Assembly (NCBI GenBank): GCA_049325055.1 | Contig: JBMOPB010000007.1 | Location: forward strand, 1-15,018 | DNA: 15,018 bases | Source: BRHc4a sp049325055 | Lineage (GTDB): Bacteria; Bacillota; Desulfotomaculia; Desulfotomaculales; Desulfocucumaceae | Reading direction: 5' to 3' | Shown: in pieces, positions 6,871 through 12,487 of the stretch | Position numbering within the stretch: the stretch's first letter is position 1 | How the letters are laid out: every line of letters starts with the position of its first letter | Notes under the pieces: generated by a model | Told to the model about the DNA's origin: nothing | The model's input: only the letters and a program-made list of their open reading frames with translations | The model's database searches: none | Made by a program: the position numbers and the translations under genes

Positions 6871-6892
6871 GCCGGCAAAGTCCGGCTGTTTT
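6871..6892 (+). terminator. Second hairpin with short T-tract
   Basis: GCCGG (6871-6875) pairs with CCGGC (6882-6886) around CAAAGT, followed by TGTTTT. It is a weaker terminator-like element only 8 nt after the first and may back it up. Confidence 0.4.
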
Positions 6893-7068
6893 CGATGTGC
6901 TTTTGCAAATGCAAGAAGGAATCGGGGCGACATTAAAAGAATAGTTAAATTGTTTTAAAAGTTTAAACGTCAAGGGAAGCGGGAAAACAAGTAAAAAACT
7001 AGATATATAACGGGGTTGGACCTTGTTATGGCAAATAAAAAAATAGGATTACAGGAAGGAGTATTGTA

Positions 7069-7524
7069 ATGTCGAGACCCCCAAAGTGTAGAAAAGTGGA
7101 ATTTTTGCCCCAGTTGACATACTTTAAACCTGCGGGCGTACCGATAAGGGACCTGACCGAGGTGAACCTCACTGTTGAGGAACTGGAGGCCATAAGGTTA
7201 AAGGATCTTATGGGTCTTGAGCAGGAAGCCTGCGCGGAAAGAATGGGGGTATCCCGGCCCACCTACCACAGAATACTGACCTCAGCAAGGCAGAAGGTTG
7301 CCGAAGCTCTTATCAACGGCCGGGCAATAAAGGTGGAGGGGGGCAATTTCCAGGTTGTGATACGGCGTTTCCGCTGCCAGTTATGTGGCCATCAGTGGGA
7401 GGAAGTGTGCGGGCAGAGGGCGGAAACAACATGCCCGTCCTGTGATAAAGAAGAAGTGCTGCGCATTAACAGCGACGGATCACTGTTTAACTGCCAGCGC
7501 TGGAAGGACGGCAAGATGATATAG
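7069..7524 (+). CDS. UPF0251/DUF134 family DNA-binding protein with zinc-ribbon-like tail
   Basis: A 151-residue protein that opens MSRPPKCRKVEFLPQ and continues with TYFKPAGVP and LTVEELEAIRLKDLMGLEQEACAERMGVSR, the typical course of the UPF0251 (DUF134) family. A sigma-70 region-4-like helix-turn-helix covers about residues 50-81. After the usual domain comes a cysteine-rich tail with C103-x2-C106, C114, C122-x2-C125 and C142, which looks like a zinc ribbon. It is probably a transcriptional regulator; its target and ligand are unknown. Family members often sit near nitrogenase-cofactor-like or metal-related genes, but none is here. The ATG has AGGAAGGAG 7 nt upstream. The gene is monocistronic, with a long structured region before it and a terminator after. 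Confidence 0.85.
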   Translation: MSRPPKCRKVEFLPQLTYFKPAGVPIRDLTEVNLTVEELEAIRLKDLMGLEQEACAERMGVSRPTYHRILTSARQKVAEALINGRAIKVEGGNFQVVIRRFRCQLCGHQWEEVCGQRAETTCPSCDKEEVLRINSDGSLFNCQRWKDGKMI

Positions 7525-7526
7525 CG

Positions 7527-7552
7527 CCGGAATACCGGCCTATTCCGGTATT
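7527..7552 (+). repeat. Two mutually exclusive 8-bp hairpins after the DUF134 gene
   Basis: CCGGAATA (7527-7534) pairs with TATTCCGG (7541-7548). Alternatively, AATACCGG (7531-7538) pairs with CCGGTATT (7545-7552). Both are perfect and use overlapping bases, so only one can form at a time. Neither has a T-tract; the real terminator follows at 7566. Confidence 0.6.
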
Positions 7553-7565
7553 AAAAAGGAGGTCC

Positions 7566-7590
7566 AACCCCTGACGGGGTTATTTTTTTT
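7566..7590 (+). terminator. Intrinsic terminator of the DUF134 gene
   Basis: AACCCC (7566-7571) and GGGGTT (7576-7581) form a 6-bp stem around TGAC, followed by A and eight T residues. Confidence 0.9.
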
Positions 7591-7606
7591 ACCCTTAAAT
7601 TTTGAA

Positions 7607-7636
7607 TTGTTCTGGGGCGCAGTTGCTGTATATAAT
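7607..7636 (+). promoter_or_regulatory. Probable promoter of the HD-fol cluster
   Basis: A perfect TATAAT (7631-7636) stands 18 bp after TTGTTC (7607-7612), just after the DUF134 terminator. Transcription would start near 7643, giving a GC-rich leader of about 95 nt. That leader has a hairpin GGTCC/GGACC (7713-7729) immediately before the HD gene start. Confidence 0.55.
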
Positions 7637-7737
7637 TAGGACAGGCTTTTAATTATTCCACGTATCATCCTGCGCCAGGTTGCGGGCCCCGGGCTTTAAC
7701 CGGCTGGGTAGGGGTCCGTGCTGGGGACCTTTTGGGG

Positions 7738-8289
7738 GTGGTGGGCTTAAAAAGGATAGAGTTAATCAAGGAAGATCCCTTTTACCTGGAGTGCCTGTCG
7801 CTGAACGGTGATCGTGAAAGGGACAGGCTTTTTTGCCGTCATGATTATAAGCATATGCTTTTAGTCTCGCAAATCAGTTGCAAAATAATCAACGAGATTA
7901 GCTCCCTTGATGGTCTGGCAAGGGAAGTCAACGGTGGGGCCATGGAGGCCCTGGAAGTAATATATGCCGCCGGCCTTCTGCACGATATAGGGCGGTGGAG
8001 GCAGTACGACACGGGAGTCGACCACGCCCTGGTGGGATCCGGGATGGCCGTTCCTTTGCTGGAAAGGGCGGGGTTTGCAAAAAGGGAGATTGAAATAGTT
8101 ACCAGGGCTATCAGGGAGCACAGGAAGGCCGGGCCCGGATCAAGCTATCTGGGCCGGGTCATATGCCTTGCCGATGACCTTTCAAGGTCTTGCAACTCAT
8201 GCGGCGCCAGGTTCGAATGCTATAAATATGACTATATGGAAACTATAAGGGAAAGAAACCTCAAAGGATTTGTGCTGAATGCAATCTAA
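7738..8289 (+). CDS. HD-domain phosphohydrolase in the folate cluster
   Basis: A protein of about 183 residues of the HD metal-dependent phosphohydrolase superfamily. The histidines of RHDYKHM, the HD pair in AAGLLHDIGRW, the histidine of AIREHR and the aspartates of CLADDLSR form the usual H...HD...H...D metal ligand series. Just after these comes a small cysteine motif, SCNSCGARFECY, of unknown role. The substrate cannot be read from sequence. The gene lies 91 nt before folP-folB-folK, so a phosphatase role in pterin synthesis is possible but only inferred. TTG 7732, GTG 7738 and GTG 7741 are all possible starts and none has an ideal ribosome-binding site. The hairpin GGTCC/GGACC just upstream may affect translation. 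Confidence 0.8.
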   Translation: MVGLKRIELIKEDPFYLECLSLNGDRERDRLFCRHDYKHMLLVSQISCKIINEISSLDGLAREVNGGAMEALEVIYAAGLLHDIGRWRQYDTGVDHALVGSGMAVPLLERAGFAKREIEIVTRAIREHRKAGPGSSYLGRVICLADDLSRSCNSCGARFECYKYDYMETIRERNLKGFVLNAI

Positions 8290-8380
8290 AATCAATTTAA
8301 CCGGAGACTTCACAGGGGAAACGCAGTAAAATCATAAAGAGCCGGCGTTATTTTCGTAAAAGAAATATTTATCGGAAAGT

Positions 8381-9592
8381 GTGGTAGCGGTGGAGGTAAG
8401 AAATCTGGTTATAAAGAACAAGGGGCAGGCTGCCGGGGCCATCGCCGGCGTGGGAGCCGATGCGGCTGGTTGCCGGTTAATGGCGCCGAAAGCAGTTCAC
8501 CGGGTGCTGAAGATATCGGGGCTTTCGCCGAAACAGGCCAATATAATCAAGCAGGAAATGCTGGGTAAAGGTGGGGACGCCGCCGTTTGCCGGGGAGTGA
8601 TTGACTGCTCCGCTGAGCGCAGCGATATCCTGGTAATGGGCACTGTCAAACAATTGGAGGCGCTTGTGGTAAAGCTGAAAATGCAGCCCTTTGGCCTTTC
8701 GGTGCTGGCCGATAGAATACGGGAGGTTTTGGTCGCACTGGAGGGAAGGAAGCCATTCAAGCTGGACTGCAGGGGGAAAATACTCCCCATCGGTACCCGC
8801 ACCCTTATAATGGGAATTTTGAACGTTACTCCCGATTCTTTTTCAGACGGCGGCAAGTTTGACGACCCCGGCAGGGCGCTTGAACAGGCCCTGAAAATGC
8901 AGGAAGAGGGGGCTGATATAATTGACCTCGGGGGTGAGTCAACCCGCCCGGGGCATCAAAGCATCACCCCGGAAGAAGAGATGCGAAGGATAATGCCGGT
9001 ACTGTCCAGGTTGATAAAGGGTTTGCGAATTCCGGTATCGGTGGACACCACCAAGGCGGCTGTGGCCGTTCGCGCCCTTGAAGAAGGGGCACATATAATA
9101 AATGACCAGTGGGCGCTGCAGAAAGATGCTGAAATGGCTGCAGTGGCGGCACGCTACAATGTGCCGCTGATCATGATGCACAACCAGAACGGCACGGAAT
9201 ACAATGACCTCATGGGGGATATGATAGCATTTTTCAGAAAAAGCCTGTCCATAGCCAAAGAAGCGGGTATAGAAAGGAACAGGATCATCATTGATCCGGG
9301 TATAGGCTTTGGCAAGACAGTGGAACAGAACCTTGAAACCATGAGGCGGCTGAAGGAGTTGGATTGCCTGGGACTGCCCGTTCTGCTGGGGACATCCAGG
9401 AAATCAATGATCGGCAAGATCCTGGACCTGCCGGTGAATGATAGGGTGGAAGGGACCGCAGCCACCGTGGCCCTGGGAATAGCTTGCGGTGTGGATATTG
9501 TAAGGGTTCATGACGTTAAGGAAATGGTCCGGGTTGCCCGGATGACCGACGCCATGGTGCGGACATTACCGGAGGGCTGCTGCAATGGATAA
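8381..9592 (+). CDS. folP: Dihydropteroate synthase with N-terminal extension
   Basis: FolP condenses 6-hydroxymethyl-7,8-dihydropterin pyrophosphate with p-aminobenzoate to make dihydropteroate; it is the sulfonamide target. The TIM-barrel domain covers about 138-400 and shows all family blocks: MGILNVTPDSFSDGG (N148), DIIDLGGESTRPG, PVSVDTTKA, INDQW, MMHNQNG, IIDPGIGFGKT, GTSRKSMIG and the closing RVHDV. At 403 residues it exceeds the usual 270-280 because of an N-terminal part of about 125 residues, containing RVLKISGLSPKQANIIKQEML. I have seen such extensions in clostridial FolP; their function is unknown to me. The GTG start has GGAAAG close upstream; GTG 8390 is the alternative. folB overlaps the 3' end by 8 nt, so they are co-translated. 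Confidence 0.95.
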   Translation: MVAVEVRNLVIKNKGQAAGAIAGVGADAAGCRLMAPKAVHRVLKISGLSPKQANIIKQEMLGKGGDAAVCRGVIDCSAERSDILVMGTVKQLEALVVKLKMQPFGLSVLADRIREVLVALEGRKPFKLDCRGKILPIGTRTLIMGILNVTPDSFSDGGKFDDPGRALEQALKMQEEGADIIDLGGESTRPGHQSITPEEEMRRIMPVLSRLIKGLRIPVSVDTTKAAVAVRALEEGAHIINDQWALQKDAEMAAVAARYNVPLIMMHNQNGTEYNDLMGDMIAFFRKSLSIAKEAGIERNRIIIDPGIGFGKTVEQNLETMRRLKELDCLGLPVLLGTSRKSMIGKILDLPVNDRVEGTAATVALGIACGVDIVRVHDVKEMVRVARMTDAMVRTLPEGCCNG

Positions 9593-9944
9593 GATAATTA
9601 TGAAAGGTATGAGATTCTATGGCCATCACGGGGTCCTGGACCATGAAAGGGAAGAGGGGCAGTTATTCGTGGTGGACATGGATTTGTATCTTGATCTTGA
9701 ACCTGCGGGAAAAACAGATGATTTAAACCATACAGTCAGTTATGCAGAAGTTTTTGAGCTGGTGGAAGAAGTAGTCACAGGCCCTCCCATGAACCTTATT
9801 GAGGCGGTGGCCCATAAGATTGCGAGCCGTGTTATGAAAAGGTTCGGACAGGTGCGGGAGGTCAGGGTTACACTGAAAAAGCCCTCTGCGCCGGTTCAGG
9901 GGTTGTTTGAGTATATGGCCGCAGAAATCACAAGATCAAGGTAG
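9585..9944 (+). CDS. folB: Dihydroneopterin aldolase
   Basis: FolB cleaves 7,8-dihydroneopterin to 6-hydroxymethyl-7,8-dihydropterin and glycolaldehyde. At 119 residues it matches the family length. The N-terminal KGMRFYGHHGVLDHEREEGQ fits well; E21 corresponds to the catalytic glutamate E22 of the Staphylococcus aureus enzyme. The conserved lysine falls in VTLKKPSAP (K98/K99), and NLIEAVAHKIA is the substrate-pocket helix. GGAGGG (9571-9576) inside the end of folP serves as ribosome-binding site, 8 nt before the ATG. It is the middle gene of folP-folB-folK, though folK follows only after 98 nt. Confidence 0.96.
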   Translation: MDKIIMKGMRFYGHHGVLDHEREEGQLFVVDMDLYLDLEPAGKTDDLNHTVSYAEVFELVEEVVTGPPMNLIEAVAHKIASRVMKRFGQVREVRVTLKKPSAPVQGLFEYMAAEITRSR

Positions 9945-10042
9945 GTAGTCCTTGGCCGGTGATCGGCAACCTTAACCCCTCAGTATCCTCTGTGGTCTTA
10001 TAATGTCTTAGGACGAACTATATCTGAAAGGGCTTTGTTAAC
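9945..10042 (+). promoter_or_regulatory. folB-folK gap with a possible -10 box
   Basis: This 98-nt gap is unusually long for an otherwise tightly packed pair. It has a small GCCG/CGGC hairpin near 9955-9967 and a perfect TATAAT (9999-10004), but no -35 at proper distance. An extra internal promoter for folK is possible, not shown. Confidence 0.25.
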
Positions 10043-10534
10043 TTGGTAAAGAAGATTTTTATTGGCATAGGATCAAACATGGGGCGGAAAGAGGAGAATA
10101 TCAGCCGGGCCGTTGAATATTTGAAGGAACACCGCAATATCAGAGTTGCCAGGGTGGCTCCACTGTACAGGACCGACCCTGTTGGGTACACGGAACAGGA
10201 CTGGTTTTTAAATACTGTGGCGGAACTGGAAACAGGCCTTTCACCCCATGAATTGCTGGGGGTTTTGATGGACACAGAAAATAAAATGGGCAGGGAGCGG
10301 ACCATACGGTGGGGGCCAAGGGTAATTGACCTGGATATACTTCTGTACGGGGATTTAGTTATCAACACGCACGACCTCCAGGTGCCGCACCCCAGGATGG
10401 AGGAGCGGGCCTTTGTGGTGGTTCCGCTGTCCGACCTGTGTCCTGATATACGGCTTCCAGGGGGCGGTACGGCGGGCGGCCTGGCGCTGGATCTGTCCCG
10501 CAGGCAGCGGGTGGAAAGATATACCGAGAAGTGA
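10043..10534 (+). CDS. folK: 6-hydroxymethyl-7,8-dihydropterin pyrophosphokinase
   Basis: FolK transfers pyrophosphate from ATP to 6-hydroxymethyl-7,8-dihydropterin, making the substrate for FolP. The protein has 163 residues, usual length. It shows FIGIGSNMGRKEENI at the start, PLYRTDPVGYTEQDWFLN with the pterin-contacting residues, and the signature RWGPRVIDLDILLYG, whose two aspartates in DLD bind magnesium. PHPRMEERAFVVVPL closes the domain. The start is TTG 10043, preceded by GAAAGGGC (10026-10033) at about 9 nt. It is the third gene of the fol block. Confidence 0.96.
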   Translation: MVKKIFIGIGSNMGRKEENISRAVEYLKEHRNIRVARVAPLYRTDPVGYTEQDWFLNTVAELETGLSPHELLGVLMDTENKMGRERTIRWGPRVIDLDILLYGDLVINTHDLQVPHPRMEERAFVVVPLSDLCPDIRLPGGGTAGGLALDLSRRQRVERYTEK

Positions 10535-10537
10535 GAG

Positions 10538-10558
10538 GTGAGAAGCGAGACTTCTCAC
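10538..10558. repeat. Perfect 8-bp inverted repeat between folK and the nitrilase gene
   Basis: GTGAGAAG (10538-10545) and CTTCTCAC (10551-10558) flank CGAGA, and an imperfect GTGAGAGG copy stands immediately before. It lacks a T-tract, so it is not a standard terminator. The purine-rich repeated units suggest a small dispersed intergenic repeat or an mRNA-processing hairpin. Confidence 0.55.
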
Positions 10559-10578
10559 TACTCAAAGGGGATTTGATT

Positions 10579-11409
10579 GTGGAAAAGACTCGAATAGCAC
10601 TTGTTCAGATGAGGTCTGAGCAGGGAATGCTTGAGAACAACCTTGAAAAAATAGAAAGCTATATTGCCCAGGCAGGCGCTGACGGGGTTGATATAATCTG
10701 TTTTCCGGAAATGAGCCTTCAGGGATACAGCCGGGAAAAAGCCTGCCTCACCTCTGTAAAAGTTCCAGGGGAGATTACCGGGAGGATCGGCCGGATGGCT
10801 GCCGGCCATGGTATTGTGGCGCTGGTGGGAATGGCCGAGGACGGCGGTAAAGAAAAGCCTTTTATAACCCAGGTGGTATTTTTCCCGGACGGAAGTATTC
10901 AAAAATACAGGAAGACCCATCTGGGCAAAAGTGAGCGCCCCTTTTTCACCGCCGGGGACGATCTGCCAGTTTTCAGCGCCGGAAAGGCCCGTTTCGGCAT
11001 ACAGATATGCTGGGATATGCACTTCCCGGAAGTTTCCACAATTCTTTCCCTTAAAGGGGCGGAAATAATTTTTGCCCCCCATGCATCACCTGTAATTGTG
11101 GGGGACAGAATAGGCATCTGGATGAAATATATGGCGGCCAGGGCTTATGATAACTCTGTTTATGTAGCGGCGTGCAACCTTGTGGGGGATGACGGCTGCG
11201 GCCAGGATTTTTGCGGCGGGTCGCTGGTGGTGGACCCCAGGGGAAACCCGGTTGCTGAAAGCTACGGCAATGGCGAGGGTATGCTTGTGGCCGACCTGGA
11301 CCCTGCAATAATCAATACCATCAGGATGAAAAAAGCCAAGTCAATGAGGCACAGCTTTTATCTGGACAGTAGAAGGCCCGAACTGTACGGCCCGCTGGTG
11401 GAAAGGTGA
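10579..11409 (+). CDS. Nitrilase-superfamily carbon-nitrogen hydrolase
   Basis: A 276-residue cytoplasmic hydrolase that cleaves a carbon-nitrogen bond, usually an amide. The catalytic Glu-Lys-Cys triad is clear: E44 in ICFPEMSLQGY, K112 in YRKTHL and C144 in GIQICWDMHFPE. The pattern is that of amidase branches such as N-carbamoyl-amine or omega-amidase-like enzymes rather than true nitrilases, but the substrate is not readable. The frame is open from GTG 10531, overlapping folK, but GTG 10579 has AAAGGGG 8 nt upstream and begins VEKTRIALVQM, the normal family N-terminus. The longer start would translate through the inverted repeat. It may be co-transcribed with fol genes; a folate role is not implied. 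Confidence 0.88.
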   Translation: MEKTRIALVQMRSEQGMLENNLEKIESYIAQAGADGVDIICFPEMSLQGYSREKACLTSVKVPGEITGRIGRMAAGHGIVALVGMAEDGGKEKPFITQVVFFPDGSIQKYRKTHLGKSERPFFTAGDDLPVFSAGKARFGIQICWDMHFPEVSTILSLKGAEIIFAPHASPVIVGDRIGIWMKYMAARAYDNSVYVAACNLVGDDGCGQDFCGGSLVVDPRGNPVAESYGNGEGMLVADLDPAIINTIRMKKAKSMRHSFYLDSRRPELYGPLVER

Positions 11410-11441
11410 TAAATAGTTCAGGGAGCCGGAATTGCGGGTCG

Positions 11442-11475
11442 GAATCCAGAATTCCAGAATTCAGAATTCAGAATC
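11442..11475. repeat. Tandem GAATTCA micro-repeat
   Basis: Five near-identical units follow one another: GAATCCA, GAATTCCA, GAATTCA, GAATTCA and GAATC. The array lies in the gap between the nitrilase and metallo-hydrolase genes. A related palindrome, CTGAATTCAG, occurs at 13518-13527 before splB. Confidence 0.75.
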
Positions 11476-11515
11476 GTTAGGGACTGGATTAAAAAAATTG
11501 TTCCGGAGGCATATG

Positions 11516-12487
11516 ATGACCGATATGATTCCTGTTAAAGCCATACATCTGCCCACCCCTTTTCCTGTGGGTGATGTCAACGCATATCTTATAAAAGAGG
11601 ACCCGGTTACCCTGATTGACCCCGGGCTTTATTATACCCCTTCAGAACAGGTTCTTTGCAGCGCCCTTGAACAATACGGAGTAAGTCTTTCCGACATCAA
11701 AAGGATAGTTATCACCCACGGCCACCTTGACCACTACGGGATGGCTGGTAAAATACAGGATGAGACCGATGCCGAGGTTATTGTAAGGGAAGAGGAAATG
11801 GTTCTTATAAAACCGGACAGGCAATACATAGAAAATATGGCCTGCACACTGCGCACCACCGGGGTGACGGAAGAAATGATTAATGACAACGTGGCTTTTC
11901 TGTCGAACATTCCTTTTATTCACCCGATAGAAAACATTACAACATTTTCAGGTGAGCTGGACCTTGAGTTTTCAGGATTCAAAATCAGGATGCTGCACAT
12001 GCCGGGCCACAGCGGGGGGCACACCTGCCTGTACTGGGAGGAAGAAAAAATACTGATTTCCGGAGACATGCTGCTGCCCGATATCTCTTCCGTGCCTTCA
12101 CTGGGATACGATCCCCAAGAAAAGAACCTTCGCCGGAGAAGTCTATCGGAGATGCTGGAGAGCATGGAGAGGATTGCAGGCTTAAATCCCGGACTTTGCC
12201 TGCCGGGACACGGCGAACCCGTGCCGGAACCGGGGGAACTGGCAAAATCCAGGATAGAATTTCACAACAACAGGCTGGAGGAAATATTCAACCTTGTTCC
12301 CCCCGGGAAAGACGGGGGAATGACTCCGTTTCAGGCATCAATGATGTATTACCCGCATGTAAAGGGGTTTGACAAATTGCTGGCTGTTTTCGAGGTTGTT
12401 TCACACCTGGACTATTTGGCCGATGAGGGAAGGATCGTGGAGGAAATTGATCAAAGTGGTGTTTCCCGCTTTTTTCGCCCAATTTAA
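11516..12487 (+). CDS. Metallo-beta-lactamase-fold hydrolase with C-terminal winged-helix-like domain
   Basis: A 323-residue protein of the metallo-beta-lactamase superfamily, hydroxyacylglutathione hydrolase/LACTB2-like branch. Zinc ligands are seen in THGHLDHYG (H68, H70, D72, H73), in MPGHSGGH (H165), in SGDMLL (D184) and in PGHGEP (H232). After the core, about 80 residues including FQASMMYYPHVKGF and HLDYLADEGRI resemble the helical/winged domain of LACTB2-type proteins. The substrate is not known; a thioester or nucleic acid are both seen in this branch. The frame is open from TTG 11432 but that region codes the GAATTCA repeat. GGAGG (11505-11509) supports ATG 11516 (or 11513). The stop codon overlaps the splB stop on the other strand. 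Confidence 0.88.
   Translation: MTDMIPVKAIHLPTPFPVGDVNAYLIKEDPVTLIDPGLYYTPSEQVLCSALEQYGVSLSDIKRIVITHGHLDHYGMAGKIQDETDAEVIVREEEMVLIKPDRQYIENMACTLRTTGVTEEMINDNVAFLSNIPFIHPIENITTFSGELDLEFSGFKIRMLHMPGHSGGHTCLYWEEEKILISGDMLLPDISSVPSLGYDPQEKNLRRRSLSEMLESMERIAGLNPGLCLPGHGEPVPEPGELAKSRIEFHNNRLEEIFNLVPPGKDGGMTPFQASMMYYPHVKGFDKLLAVFEVVSHLDYLADEGRIVEEIDQSGVSRFFRPI

Larger units (their letters stand above)
6649..7068 (+). other. 420-nt gene-free region between fhs and the DUF134 gene
   Basis: No convincing reading frame lies here. In order it holds: a CCTG-GAGA-CAGG hairpin followed by a GGCAAAGC block (6662-6712); a TACAAT hexamer (6753-6758); a predicted three-way junction and terminator (6767-6863); a second GC hairpin (6871-6892); the inverted repeat TTGCA-AA-TGCAA (6904-6915); and an AT-rich stretch with the palindromes TTTTAAAA and GTTTAAAC. 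A weak promoter-like pair, TTGGAC (7016-7021) and AAAAAT (7039-7044) with 17-bp spacing, lies just ahead of the ribosome-binding site of the next gene. Confidence 0.5.

Noticed and set aside
4819..6933. 704-codon open frame on the minus strand across fhs
   Set aside because: It lies opposite the full fhs gene, which has clear conserved motifs, a ribosome-binding site and a terminator. The strong C-ended codon bias of fhs removes stop codons from the antisense frame; its translation is low-complexity and resembles no family.
10531..10578. Upstream extension of the nitrilase gene from GTG 10531
   Set aside because: It would translate through the inverted repeat and adds residues absent from the family; GTG 10579 has a proper ribosome-binding site.
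11432..11512. Upstream extension of the metallo-hydrolase gene
   Set aside because: The region encodes only the tandem GAATTCA repeat. A GGAGG site directly precedes the ATG pair at 11513/11516.
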